In this document: positions 42,157 through 50,141 of the stretch, in pieces
Position numbering within the stretch: position 1 is the first letter of the stretch
Layout: every line of letters starts with the position of its first letter
Source: JAHEFU01 sp041395205
GTDB taxonomy: Bacteria > 4484-113 > JAFGCY01
Direction: 5' to 3'
NCBI GenBank assembly: GCA_041395205.1
Contig: JAWLAZ010000001.1
Location: forward strand, 868,001-932,000
DNA length: 64,000 nucleotides
The notes under the pieces: generated by a model
The model's database searches: none
What the model was told of the DNA's origin: nothing
What the model saw: only the letters and a program-made list of their open reading frames with translations
Program-made: the position numbers and the translations under genes

Positions 42157-42732
42157 ATGAGCGGTAAGGAATTCACGATGGAAAGCTTTGACCCCGGCAG
42201 GGAGTTCCAGGAGCAGGTGCGCCGGAACAAGGAGACGGCCCAGGGCCCTTCGCAGCTTGAGCGGCTGCTCAATTCCCATGAGCAGGTGCAGGAGGACTCG
42301 CGTGGTCCGCGCAGCCGTTCCGAGGAGAAGTATCCCGAAGCCTACCGTGGTGGCAATGAGGAGCACTGGCAGAAGGCCGATGCCCAGCATGACTATGACG
42401 TGATCCGCACCCAGGCCATGGCCCAGGAGAAGGTCGGCTATGAAGAGGACACTGAGAAGTTCTTCATCGACGATCCGGATCATCCACGCCGTGAGCCGCT
42501 TTCCGAGCAGGAGCGCATGCGGGTCTTCGGGAAGAAGGAGCATGCAGTCTCGCTGGAGAGCCTGAATGGCCCGCCGCTGGTCTTCGGCGGCTTCCTGCTC
42601 GGCGTAAGCCTGACCATCATCGCCCTCGTCTGGATGGGCCGCCTCGAGGTGGCCAACAGCACCAACTGGTATATCTTCAGCGGAATCGGTGCAGGCATCG
42701 GCCTGATGTACGCCGCGCAGCTCAGAACCTGA
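42157..42732 (+). CDS. Membrane protein with long soluble N-terminus, function unknown
   Basis: 191 residues from ATG 42157; ATG 42178 (AAGGA 7 nt upstream) is an equally good start. Residues 1-130 are highly charged and Glu/Gln/Arg-rich (DSRGPRSRSEEKYPEAYRGGNEEHWQKADAQHDYDVIR), probably extended. Two C-terminal transmembrane helices follow (PPLVFGGFLLGVSLTIIALVWMG and WYIFSGIGAGIGLMYAAQL), with only a few residues after the second. No family recognised. TAAGAT at about 42118 could be its -10. Confidence 0.65.
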   Translation: MSGKEFTMESFDPGREFQEQVRRNKETAQGPSQLERLLNSHEQVQEDSRGPRSRSEEKYPEAYRGGNEEHWQKADAQHDYDVIRTQAMAQEKVGYEEDTEKFFIDDPDHPRREPLSEQERMRVFGKKEHAVSLESLNGPPLVFGGFLLGVSLTIIALVWMGRLEVANSTNWYIFSGIGAGIGLMYAAQLRT

Positions 42733-42840
42733 CCAGCACTTAACGCTGATCTGAATAAAGCCTGCGGATAACGGGGATATACTTACTGATGGACAGCCTG
42801 GATTCGACCGGAATTCAGAAACGCTCCTGAGGTAAGCAAT

Positions 42841-45800
42841 ATGAACCGAAGCAGAAATCTCATTCCCGCGCTGATACTGCTACTGACTGCATCCCTTGCA
42901 GGCTGCGGCGGGCAGGGCGGAAATCTCCCGCTGGCACCCGCGGGCACCAGCTCGGATGTAGCTGCATCCCCTGCCAGTCCGGGAACAGGCAGCGCTCTGA
43001 GTGACCGGGACCTGCTGGCGATGCTTGAGCGCGGTGAATCCCCCTTCACCTTTGCCCAGCGCGCCCGGCAGAAGATGCAGCAGCAGCTGGAACAGTCCAG
43101 TGCTGAACTGCCCGGTGCCCTGTCGGGGATGGCGCTGATGCCCTCCGGCCAGGCGGAACTCTCCGGCCAGGGCCAGAAGATCACAAGCGCCCTGCAGGAT
43201 CTGGATCCGACCGTGGTCTACGCGGACAGCGGCGACATCACCGTCAATGCCTCGAGCATCTCGCTCAGCCCCGGGGCCGGCCAGCTCAGCTGGGCGATGT
43301 ATCAGATCAACATCCCTGATGGCGGCTACCCCGCCAGCCTGCGGATCGGAATTGACACCATCAGCGGCGTCGGCGGTCCGGGCCAGGGCTTCTACATCCT
43401 CGTCTCCAACTACACCAGCGGGCGCTGGATGATGTCCGATCTGTTCACCACGAACGGCTTCAAGACCATCGATCTGCCCACCCAGGTGGACCTGGTACCG
43501 CAGAACTACCTGAGCCCGATGGACAATCTCTACGTCGCCATCCTCGTGTACGACGGTGTGAGCGTCAGCATGAACGGGCTGCAGCAGGACACCAACACCG
43601 CTCCGCAGGCCCTGATCGTGGAGACCAGCAACACCTACGTCCGCCGCACCACGGAGGAATTCCAGTTCCGCAGTGAAAGTGAGGATGGTGACAACGGCGT
43701 GGCGGGCTTCAGCTGGGATCTGGATGAGGATGACATCGAGGATTCCAGTTCGCTCGTCGTCAACCAGACCTATTCCACCCCGGGCATCCACCGCGTGAAG
43801 CTGACCGTGACGGATGAGAACGGCGGGACGGACACCGATACGATGTACGTCTACACCTACGACACTGAGGAAAGCGTGCTGCCGGATGAGTTCATGGAGG
43901 CCCTAAATGAGGCGGACCCGGACCCCGTGCCGCCGCCGGACATCCCGCTGCCGGAGCTGGGCTTCGACGAGACCTTTGAGTTCTTCGCCAACGCGGGGCC
44001 GGAGGAATGGTGGGAGATCCCGGACACCCAGGACAATGTGCAGTGGAAGAACTTCACTGATGTGGATGCGGGCGCGAACCCGTACTTCGACCTGCATACC
44101 TGGCTGCCGGCCTATGGCAGCTACTACTACGACGACCACACGGAAATGCTGCCCTATGCGGATTCGCTGGCCCGGACCGTCGGCAACTGGCAGAACCTGC
44201 AGGGTGTGGTCCAGACCGGAGCCTGGCAGCACGGGATCGGCGTTGTCAACGAGGGCATCTCGCTGAACGAGGATGAGATTGATCCGCTGGCCCAGGCCAT
44301 CAAGCGCCTGATGAATGAATATCCCGATGCGCTGAACGACGCGAGCTTCGAGCAGATCAAGACGGAAGTTGCCGGGGTCCCGGAGGATTTCCAGCGCGCC
44401 CTGGCCAGGCTGATCATCGCGATCCGCAAGGCCAAGCCCTACCATGAAGCCTTCATGGACCCGGCCAACACCGTGATGTTCGGCGAGATCACGGGCCTGA
44501 CCACTCCGCCGGAGGGCTGGCCGCAGGCGACGTTCAATGATTCCCTGCACATGGTGCTGAACAACCCGGCCGTGGAATCCAATATCTACAACATCACGCC
44601 TGGCAACGTCTGGCTGCAGAATGGCTACCTCCCCGTCAACTTCGACTATGAGGACCTGTTCCAGGGTGCGGCAGTGCTCACGCATGCCCTGGATGAATTC
44701 CATGCCTTCCTGGACGGCTGGACCCCCGGGGCCTCCTTTGATTTCCAGATCCGCACGAGCCTCGGTGACATCCGCGTGACCGGTGACGGTGACGACGTGA
44801 TCAACCTGCCGGACTGGGACGGCGGCACGGAGAACGGCTTCTACCTGCTGCAGGTGGACATCGGCGGCAATGACGACTACCACTGCCATGCCGGTGGCAA
44901 CGCGGCACTGGCCAACCCGATCGCGATCTGCATCGACTATGCCGGTGATGACGAGTACTTCCGCCTGGATGATCCTGACAACGTGGACCGGACGGCGGTG
45001 CTGAGCGATGACGACACCCATCAGCAGGGCAGTGGCCGGCTGGGCTACGGCCTGCTGCTGGATCTCTCGGGCAATGACAGCTACGATGCCGTGCGGCTCA
45101 GCCAGGGCTGCTCCAACTTCGGAGTGGGCATCCTCTGCGACGTGAGCGGCAATGACAGCTACGGTGTGGAGGCGATGGGCCAGGGAGCCTCGCTTGTCGG
45201 GATCGGCGCACTCCTGGACCTCGACGGCATGGACAACTACGGCTGTGTGTCACGCTCGCAGGGATTCGGCAGCTACCGCGGCATCGGCATCCTGTCCGAC
45301 CGTGGCGCTGACAATGACAACTATTCCGCGGAGACCGCCGGCGATCCGGGAAAGCCTGAATATGGTGACGGACTGGGCGGAGTGGTCAACTTCGCCCAGG
45401 GCTGCAGTCTCGGCAAGCTGCCCAGCGGTGATGCCACGGTGGACCCGGTTGTTGTCTCAGCCGGCCTGGGCCTGCTCTGCGAGGACGGCGGTACGGATAC
45501 ATATTCCGCTGCGGTCTTCGCCCAGGCGGTGGCCTTCTTTGAAGGTACGGGGATGCTGCTGGAACTGGGAGGCTCTGACAGCTATTCCGGTGACCGTTTC
45601 TGCGGATCTGTCGGTGCATTGCGCGGAGCTGCGATGCTGTGGGACCGCAATGGCGCGGACCAGTACACCTACACCGGGATCGGCTGCCTGGCCCTCGGGC
45701 AGGACTACACCCTGGCATGGTTGCTGGATGGCGCCGGAGACGATACCTACCAGTCTGACAACGGCTGCATGGCAACCGGGATCCGCAACAGCTTCTGCTA

Positions 45801-46113
45801 CATGATTGACTATGCCGGAGCTGACAGCTACACCATCCTGAATGTGCCTGTCCGGGCCGGCCTCGGAGCGGCTTACATTGACGAACTGGATCCCGGCGAC
45901 CGGGATGTCACGCCGACGCTCGGCCTCTTCGTGGATATCGGCCCCGGCTCAGACAGCTACAACCTGCCTGAGGCGATGCTGGACCGTGATGGCAACACGC
46001 TGACGGTGGCTGATGACAGCATCTGGGTGCGCGCCAAGCACACGATTCTGGAGCCGGGCTGGCACAATTACGAATACGGTGTCGGTGCCGACGGCAACTG
46101 GATGATGCCCTGA
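42841..46113 (+). CDS. Giant lipoprotein with PKD-like domain and GxDxY repeats
   Basis: 1090 residues. Lipobox LAGC (Cys22). A signal and Ser/Ala-rich linker lead to a beta-sandwich (ITVNASSISLSPGAGQLSWAMYQINIPDGGYPASLRIG, about 135-260), a PKD-like segment (FSWDLDEDDIEDSSSLVVNQTYSTPGIHRVKLTVTDENGGTDTDTM, about 300-340), an all-helical/Trp-rich middle and, from about 670, tandem units of ~30-40 residues of the form 'qG...GiGiL.D..G.D.Y': LLLDLSGNDSYDAVRLSQG, ILCDVSGNDSYGVEAMGQG, ALLDLDGMDNYGCVSRSQG, MLLELGGSDSYSGD, LLDGAGDDTYQSD. The Asp-rich units resemble calcium-binding beta-helix turns. Surface location is inferred from the lipobox. Function unknown. Confidence 0.8.
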   Translation: MNRSRNLIPALILLLTASLAGCGGQGGNLPLAPAGTSSDVAASPASPGTGSALSDRDLLAMLERGESPFTFAQRARQKMQQQLEQSSAELPGALSGMALMPSGQAELSGQGQKITSALQDLDPTVVYADSGDITVNASSISLSPGAGQLSWAMYQINIPDGGYPASLRIGIDTISGVGGPGQGFYILVSNYTSGRWMMSDLFTTNGFKTIDLPTQVDLVPQNYLSPMDNLYVAILVYDGVSVSMNGLQQDTNTAPQALIVETSNTYVRRTTEEFQFRSESEDGDNGVAGFSWDLDEDDIEDSSSLVVNQTYSTPGIHRVKLTVTDENGGTDTDTMYVYTYDTEESVLPDEFMEALNEADPDPVPPPDIPLPELGFDETFEFFANAGPEEWWEIPDTQDNVQWKNFTDVDAGANPYFDLHTWLPAYGSYYYDDHTEMLPYADSLARTVGNWQNLQGVVQTGAWQHGIGVVNEGISLNEDEIDPLAQAIKRLMNEYPDALNDASFEQIKTEVAGVPEDFQRALARLIIAIRKAKPYHEAFMDPANTVMFGEITGLTTPPEGWPQATFNDSLHMVLNNPAVESNIYNITPGNVWLQNGYLPVNFDYEDLFQGAAVLTHALDEFHAFLDGWTPGASFDFQIRTSLGDIRVTGDGDDVINLPDWDGGTENGFYLLQVDIGGNDDYHCHAGGNAALANPIAICIDYAGDDEYFRLDDPDNVDRTAVLSDDDTHQQGSGRLGYGLLLDLSGNDSYDAVRLSQGCSNFGVGILCDVSGNDSYGVEAMGQGASLVGIGALLDLDGMDNYGCVSRSQGFGSYRGIGILSDRGADNDNYSAETAGDPGKPEYGDGLGGVVNFAQGCSLGKLPSGDATVDPVVVSAGLGLLCEDGGTDTYSAAVFAQAVAFFEGTGMLLELGGSDSYSGDRFCGSVGALRGAAMLWDRNGADQYTYTGIGCLALGQDYTLAWLLDGAGDDTYQSDNGCMATGIRNSFCYMIDYAGADSYTILNVPVRAGLGAAYIDELDPGDRDVTPTLGLFVDIGPGSDSYNLPEAMLDRDGNTLTVADDSIWVRAKHTILEPGWHNYEYGVGADGNWMMP

Positions 46114-46159
46114 CGGCGCGTGAGTTGATTCACGGCACCACTGACAACTGACTGCATGC

Positions 46160-46184
46160 AAGGCCGGGGATCTGCCCCGGCCTT
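46160..46184. terminator. Bidirectional hairpin terminator
   Basis: AAGGCCGGGG/CCCCGGCCTT (10 bp) around a 5-nt loop, between two convergent genes. Confidence 0.75.
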
Positions 46185-46187
46185 CTG

Positions 46188-47231
46188 CTATCCGGCGCTG
46201 ACCGTGCTGTCGTCAGTTTCTGCTTCCGCTTCGCCGGCTGTTGCCTCAGTGGGAGCAGCCTGCGGGTCCGGCTCGCCGGAGCTGCGTGCACTGCGTCCCG
46301 CCTCCAGCTGTTCCAGCTGGCCGGAGGTAAGGGAAGTACCGTCAAAGGATACTCCGGCAACCTCCATCCGCTTCCAGTCTGGGACCTTGTACAGCCACAG
46401 CCCGGCAGCCAGGATCACGAGTACGATCATGTCCGCCAGCCCGGTGGGCGGCACCATGTGTGCCTGCGGATCGGAGAAGTAGAACTGGGCCGAGCCCACC
46501 ACCGAGCTGTAGACCGCGAGGAAGTAGGCCGGGACCACGGCACTGTTGCTGCTGAGGAACAGCCAGAACAGCACGAGCGTGAGGGCCACTCCATAGACCG
46601 CGGAGACCGGGATTGCCAGCGCCGGATTGTGCGTCTCGAACATCGGGTTCTTCACGAAGGCTCCGCTCAGCGAGCTCAGCAGTCCGAAGCCCGCCATCAC
46701 GGCGAGCGTCGTCGGCAGGCCCTTCGTCAGCAGGCGGCGGCCCAGCCAGCCATAGACGGGCAGGAAGCTCAGCACGAACAGCGCTGCCAGGAAGGGTGCT
46801 CCGAACACCGGGCCGAGGTAGGAGCTGAAGCGCCAGATGTTGAGCATCATCGGGATGGCGTTGTCAGGCAGGGGCTGGCCCTTCTCGGCTGACATGCTCC
46901 TGACCGATTCCACGAACCAGCCCATGTCCGGGTCGATGCTCGTGAAGCCGAGCCCCACCGCGATCCCCACTGCCAGTACGGCAACCACGACGGCGCCGAT
47001 AAAGACCTTGAACTGGGTGCCGAAGCTGCCCCAGACCAGGCCGTTGAATGGATTGCCAACCGCTTCACTGGCGCGGTGTGCGATGTAGGCCATCGCAAAC
47101 ATCACGAGGCCCATCGCGCCGGCCGCATACTGTGCGACTTCCGGCTTGTCGGGCAGCGCGATCGCAGCTCCCAGCACGGCCACCAGCAGCACGGCATACA
47201 CGGCAATGAAGATGTTCATTCCCTTCTGCAT
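46188..47231 (-). CDS. Polytopic membrane protein, function unknown
   Basis: 347 residues, about 9 hydrophobic helices, ending in a ~75-residue Ser/Gly/Glu/Ala-rich soluble tail (EVAGVSFDGTSLTSGQLEQLEAGRSARSSGEPDPQ...). Helices include MNIFIAVYAVLLVAVLGAAIAL, FGAPFLAALFVLSFLPVYGWL and LADMIVLVILAAGLWLYKV. The loop MGWFVESVRSMSAEKGQPLPDNAIPMMLNIWRFSSYLGP is outside or inside in turn and is not recognised. SD GGGAG 6 nt before ATG. It lies 74 nt downstream of sppA on the same strand, so it may share its transcript. Confidence 0.7.
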   Translation of the reverse strand: MQKGMNIFIAVYAVLLVAVLGAAIALPDKPEVAQYAAGAMGLVMFAMAYIAHRASEAVGNPFNGLVWGSFGTQFKVFIGAVVVAVLAVGIAVGLGFTSIDPDMGWFVESVRSMSAEKGQPLPDNAIPMMLNIWRFSSYLGPVFGAPFLAALFVLSFLPVYGWLGRRLLTKGLPTTLAVMAGFGLLSSLSGAFVKNPMFETHNPALAIPVSAVYGVALTLVLFWLFLSSNSAVVPAYFLAVYSSVVGSAQFYFSDPQAHMVPPTGLADMIVLVILAAGLWLYKVPDWKRMEVAGVSFDGTSLTSGQLEQLEAGRSARSSGEPDPQAAPTEATAGEAEAETDDSTVSAG

Positions 47232-47305
47232 GATTTACTCCCACTCCAGCGCCGGCCAGTGCGCCATCAGATACTTGTGATTACGCAGCGCGGGGCTGCC
47301 ATGTT

Positions 47306-48280
47306 TCAGCGCAGAACGATGTCGCGCAGGGTCGTGTTCAGGTAGAGGTTGCCAGCCAGGCTGCTCAGCGGATCAGCCGCGAAGCGTGCCAGCGGGTTGA
47401 GCCGGCTCTCCATGCTCACACCCAGCAGTTCCTCCAGCAGGCTCGGGGCGGCCTCGGGCTCGACCGGGAAATCCTGGCCGACCTTCGCCATGCGCCGCAC
47501 CTCGGCCTTGGCCTCCTCCAGCCCGCCGATCTCGTCCACGAGACCCAGCTCCCTGGCCTTGCTGCCGGTGTAGATCATGCCGGTGGCGGCAGCCCGGACC
47601 TGCTCCTCGGTCATCGGGTTCGGAGCACTGGCCCGGCCCTGGATCACGGCCTGCATGAATTCCTCATGCACGTCATCCAGGAGCTCCTGCATCATCTCCT
47701 TTTCCTTGTCTGTCATCTGGCGCCAGGGGCTGCCGATGTCCTTGAACTCGCCGGCATGCAGCGTCACGTCATCAACGCCCCACTTGTCCGCCAGCTCCTC
47801 CCAGTTCATCAGGCTGAAGACCACACCGATGCTGCCGGTGAGCGTGGCCCCGTTCGCGAAGACCTTGTCGGCTGCAGCGGAGATGTAGTAGCCGCCGCTG
47901 GCGGCCACGTCACCCATGCTCACCACCACCGGCTTGCCGGCATTGCGCACGGCCATCACGCCCTGGTAGATCTCATCGGAGGCCGCAGCACTGCCGCCGG
48001 GGCTGTTCACCCGCAGCAGCACGCCCTTGATATTGCTGTCGCGGGCCGCACTGTGCAGCTGCTCGGCGATGTAGACGGAACTCGCGCCGCTCTCACCGAA
48101 GGGCGAGGCCGCGGCGGCACTGCCGGTGATCGCCCCCTCCACATTGATGAGTGTGATCCGCTCACCGCTGGGTCCGCTGCTGGTCTTGAACCAGCTCTGG
48201 GCGAAGACCTTGCCGGCGACTGCGATGCCTGCGAAGGCCACGAGGAAGATTACCAGTGCCTTGACTGCCTGATTGCGCAT
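47306..48280 (-). CDS. sppA: Signal peptide peptidase SppA, short type
   Basis: 324 residues, the single-domain form. One N-terminal membrane anchor (ALVIFLVAFAGIAVAGKVFA), then the ClpP/crotonase-fold protease. The nucleophile Ser128 is in DVAASGGYYIS and the general-base Lys180 in HAGEFKDIGSPWRQMT; their spacing of 52 matches the short SppA of Bacillus (147/199). It cleaves signal peptides left in the membrane after secretion, fitting a genome rich in exported proteins. SD AGGGG 8 nt before ATG. Its promoter contains a 17-bp perfect palindrome overlapping the -10 (48296-48313). Confidence 0.95.
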   Translation of the reverse strand: MRNQAVKALVIFLVAFAGIAVAGKVFAQSWFKTSSGPSGERITLINVEGAITGSAAAASPFGESGASSVYIAEQLHSAARDSNIKGVLLRVNSPGGSAAASDEIYQGVMAVRNAGKPVVVSMGDVAASGGYYISAAADKVFANGATLTGSIGVVFSLMNWEELADKWGVDDVTLHAGEFKDIGSPWRQMTDKEKEMMQELLDDVHEEFMQAVIQGRASAPNPMTEEQVRAAATGMIYTGSKARELGLVDEIGGLEEAKAEVRRMAKVGQDFPVEPEAAPSLLEELLGVSMESRLNPLARFAADPLSSLAGNLYLNTTLRDIVLR

Positions 48281-48295
48281 GGGTCACCCCTTGGG

Positions 48296-48313
48296 ATAAT
48301 CACTGTGATTATA
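48296..48313 (-). promoter_or_regulatory. sppA -10 box overlapped by a perfect palindrome
   Basis: ATAATCAC-T-GTGATTAT (48296-48312) is a 17-bp perfect palindrome. TATAAT on the minus strand (48313-48308) overlaps its arm. Position suggests a repressor operator for sppA. Confidence 0.5.
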
Positions 48314-48428
48314 GACCCGGCCAGTCCATCAGGGGCAGGACCGGACCTGCTGCAGCGTAGGACGCAGCCTGCGGCCGCGGCATGTTCAGCTGCTGCAGAT
48401 GAGAGCCCGTATCAGTGGAAATCCCGAG

Positions 48429-48460
48429 TTATCAACAATTTCTCCCCAGATTTATCCACT
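48429..48460. promoter_or_regulatory. Pair of DnaA-box-like nonamers
   Basis: TTATCAACA (48429-48437) and TTATCCACT (48452-48460), each one mismatch from TTATCCACA, 14 nt apart, followed by A+T-rich sequence and then the ncRNA promoter. Too few boxes for an origin. Confidence 0.35.
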
Positions 48461-48498
48461 TTACTACATATGTGTATAGGTCAATCTGCGATAAACGC

Positions 48499-48527
48499 TG
48501 TTGCATTTCGAAATATACCGTTATAAT
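48499..48527 (+). promoter_or_regulatory. Strong promoter of the structured RNA
   Basis: TGTTGC (48499-48504) and perfect TATAAT (48522-48527), 17 bp apart in an A+T-rich setting. Predicted transcription start about 48534. Confidence 0.65.
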
Positions 48528-48533
48528 CCCAGC

Positions 48534-48716
48534 AATCGCTGAGAGTACTGGATCGGATGCGGGACTCAGCGATCTCCCGTATCCAAACGAGGTGGTGGTA
48601 AACAGATGAAGGCGCGGAATCTTCCTTTGAATGCTGCCATTTCCATTAACTAGCCTATCCCGTTTTTCCGCCTTTCTATATGAGCCGTACCTTGCCCCGG
48701 GTACGGCTTTCATATT
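48534..48716 (+). ncRNA. Unidentified structured ncRNA (~185 nt)
   Basis: Bracketed by a good promoter and a terminator, with no ORF and no SD. Perfect 9-bp pairing ATCGCTGAG (48535-48543) with CTCAGCGAT (48565-48573). The loop segment GGATGCGGGA (48555-48564) also pairs with TCCCGTATCC (48575-48584) over 10 bp with one G-U. Both stems cannot form fully at once, since only 1 nt joins the 3' strands, so this is either a bistable switch or a partial pseudoknot. A second stem pairs AAGGC-(GC)-GGAA (48609-48619) with TTCCGCCTT (48666-48674). It does not match the landmarks of 6S, SRP, tmRNA or RNase P RNA that I can recognise. Confidence 0.6.
48683..48716 (+). terminator. Terminator of the structured RNA
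   Basis: AGCCGTACC/GGTACGGCT (9 bp, perfect) with an 8-nt loop, followed by TTCATATTTT. Confidence 0.75.
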
Positions 48717-48991
48717 TTCTCTGCGATGAATTCCCCCACAGACCAGCCTCCGTCCAACCGCAGCCAGCGGCCTGGAAAATCAGGCATTGCAGCTATGTTT
48801 TGTTCCTGAACATTTCCTGCCTGCTGACTGCGGAATATTCCATGTGAATCCAGTGAATTGTCTGCTCCATGCTGATATTTATTCTTCCCTGAATCATTGA
48901 ATCGGTTATGAATTGAAATGCCCGCTGCAACGTGATATATTTGCATTGTCATGAACTGGATACTCAATCCAGCTAATTAATAGGAGTAAGC

Positions 48992-49354
48992 ATGGATCTC
49001 AAGGATGTAATCAGCCTCGTCGATCTCGCGGCGCGCTTTGCCAAGGCCAAGGGTATGGATAACCTTGATTACCAGTGGCTCAGGACCGCGCCCGGACGGG
49101 GTTCGAGCAAACGCGAAAAGGTCGGCAACAGCCTCGCGGTGCTGAAGGCCATCCGCGCCTTCAATGACAGCAACAGCAAGGCCATCCAGGTCTACAATGC
49201 CAAGGGATATGACGGCACGCCCAAGAAGGTAATGGTGATCGAGAAGGGCGAGATCATCCGTCTAAAGGGCTTCCTGCTGCGCGGTGGCAGCCAGAAGCGC
49301 GGCCGTACCAAGGAGACCACGGAATTCAAGATCATCGGCAAGGCTGAAGTCTGA
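48992..49354 (+). CDS. Small basic protein, function unknown
   Basis: 120 residues, Lys/Arg-rich, soluble, no signal peptide. SD AGGAG 7 nt before ATG. N-terminal helix DLKDVISLVDLAARFAKAKGM, then DYQWLRTAPGRGSSKREKVGNSLAVLKAIRAFNDSNSKAIQVYNAKGYDGTPKKVMVIEKGEIIRLKGFLLRGGSQKRGRTKETTEFKIIGKAEV split here as one basic strand-rich part. Could bind nucleic acid, by charge only. No family recognised. It has its own terminator (49386-49413) and is preceded by 275 A+T-rich noncoding bases after the structured RNA. Confidence 0.65.
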   Translation: MDLKDVISLVDLAARFAKAKGMDNLDYQWLRTAPGRGSSKREKVGNSLAVLKAIRAFNDSNSKAIQVYNAKGYDGTPKKVMVIEKGEIIRLKGFLLRGGSQKRGRTKETTEFKIIGKAEV

Positions 49355-49385
49355 TTGACCCGGACCAGCACGATCTGAATTGCAT

Positions 49386-49413
49386 AAAGGCCGCTCACAG
49401 AGGCGGCCTTTTG
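49386..49413. terminator. Bidirectional terminator
   Basis: AAAGGCCGC/GCGGCCTTT (9 bp) around an 8-nt loop with T runs on both strands, between convergent genes. Confidence 0.8.
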
Positions 49414-49414
49414 C

Positions 49415-49933
49415 TTATCCGGCTTCGCGGGAGGAATCACCGCTGCGGGCCAGCAGCTGCTCGAGGATGATTTCCGCGCGCTCGATCACTTCCCGGTTGC
49501 CGTCATAGCGCACCACTTCCTTTGCGGCATCGAAGCTGAACCAGTAGGCACTGGCGATGCCTTCCTCACGGGTAAAGCGCGTCACGGTGAACTCCCGCAC
49601 ATGCGTATGCATCAGATAGAAATGCACGGTCTTGCGGTGCAGTTCATGCCGGGGAACGGGGGGGAAGGAGTAGTCGATCTTGCCGAGGTAGGCCAGCACA
49701 TCCAGCTGGCTGACGGGGATCCCGGTTTCCTCGCTGACCTCGCGCCGCGCCGCGTCCTCGAAACTCTCGCCGGGATTGACGTGGCCCTTGGGCAGCAGCC
49801 ACTGCGGATGGCGGCCCTTGTCGACCTCTATCAGCACGAGTCTGGCCTGGCCGGAAAGTTCATCCAGCACCACTCCACCACAGCAGGTATGGTCCACGAA
49901 TGAGAGTCCGGGATTGCTGCGGTTATTACTCAT
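49415..49933 (-). CDS. Nudix hydrolase
   Basis: 172 residues. Complete Nudix box GHVNPGESFEDAARREVSEETGI (G-x5-E-x7-R-E-x2-E-E-x-G-I) at about 50-72, within the layout CCGGVVLDE...WLLPKGHVNPGES...TGIPVSQLDVLAYLGKIDYSFPP...HRKTVHFYLM, similar to Ap4A-type Nudix hydrolases that read 'LPKGHvepGEs'. Expected role: hydrolysis of a nucleoside diphosphate linked to another group; the substrate is not determined. TATAAT on the minus strand (49947-49942) lies 8 nt before ATG with no SD, so it is leaderless. Confidence 0.92.
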   Translation of the reverse strand: MSNNRSNPGLSFVDHTCCGGVVLDELSGQARLVLIEVDKGRHPQWLLPKGHVNPGESFEDAARREVSEETGIPVSQLDVLAYLGKIDYSFPPVPRHELHRKTVHFYLMHTHVREFTVTRFTREEGIASAYWFSFDAAKEVVRYDGNREVIERAEIILEQLLARSGDSSREAG

Positions 49934-49941
49934 GCTCGTGC

Positions 49942-49947
49942 ATTATA
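49942..49947 (-). promoter_or_regulatory. -10 box for leaderless Nudix gene
   Basis: TATAAT on the minus strand, 8 nt before the ATG. Confidence 0.6.
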
Positions 49948-50063
49948 ACATTGCAAGATTAAATGTCTGCTGCGGCGGGTACGGCAGATTGAGGCGGCTG
50001 AAAATCGCGGACAAAACTGCGTAATTAAAGCCGCACGCAAGCGCGGGCTGACTCGCCATGATT

Positions 50064-50076
50064 TATAATCTCGGCG
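50064..50076 (+). promoter_or_regulatory. Citrate synthase -10 box with CTCGGCG discriminator
   Basis: TATAATCTCGGCG, identical over 13 nt to the purL promoter (24558-24570). A G+C-rich discriminator is often growth-rate or ppGpp sensitive; that role here is inference. The ~65-nt leader contains AGGAGG before the ATG. Confidence 0.55.
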
Positions 50077-50141
50077 ATTGACCACAGAGATAAACAGGGG
50101 CGGCACCAAACCCCTCGCGCACATCTTGAGGAGGAGCGTGC

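Noticed and set aside
48429..48527. Possible replication origin
   Set aside because: Only two DnaA-box-like nonamers, no dnaA/dnaN nearby, and parAB is 46 kb away.
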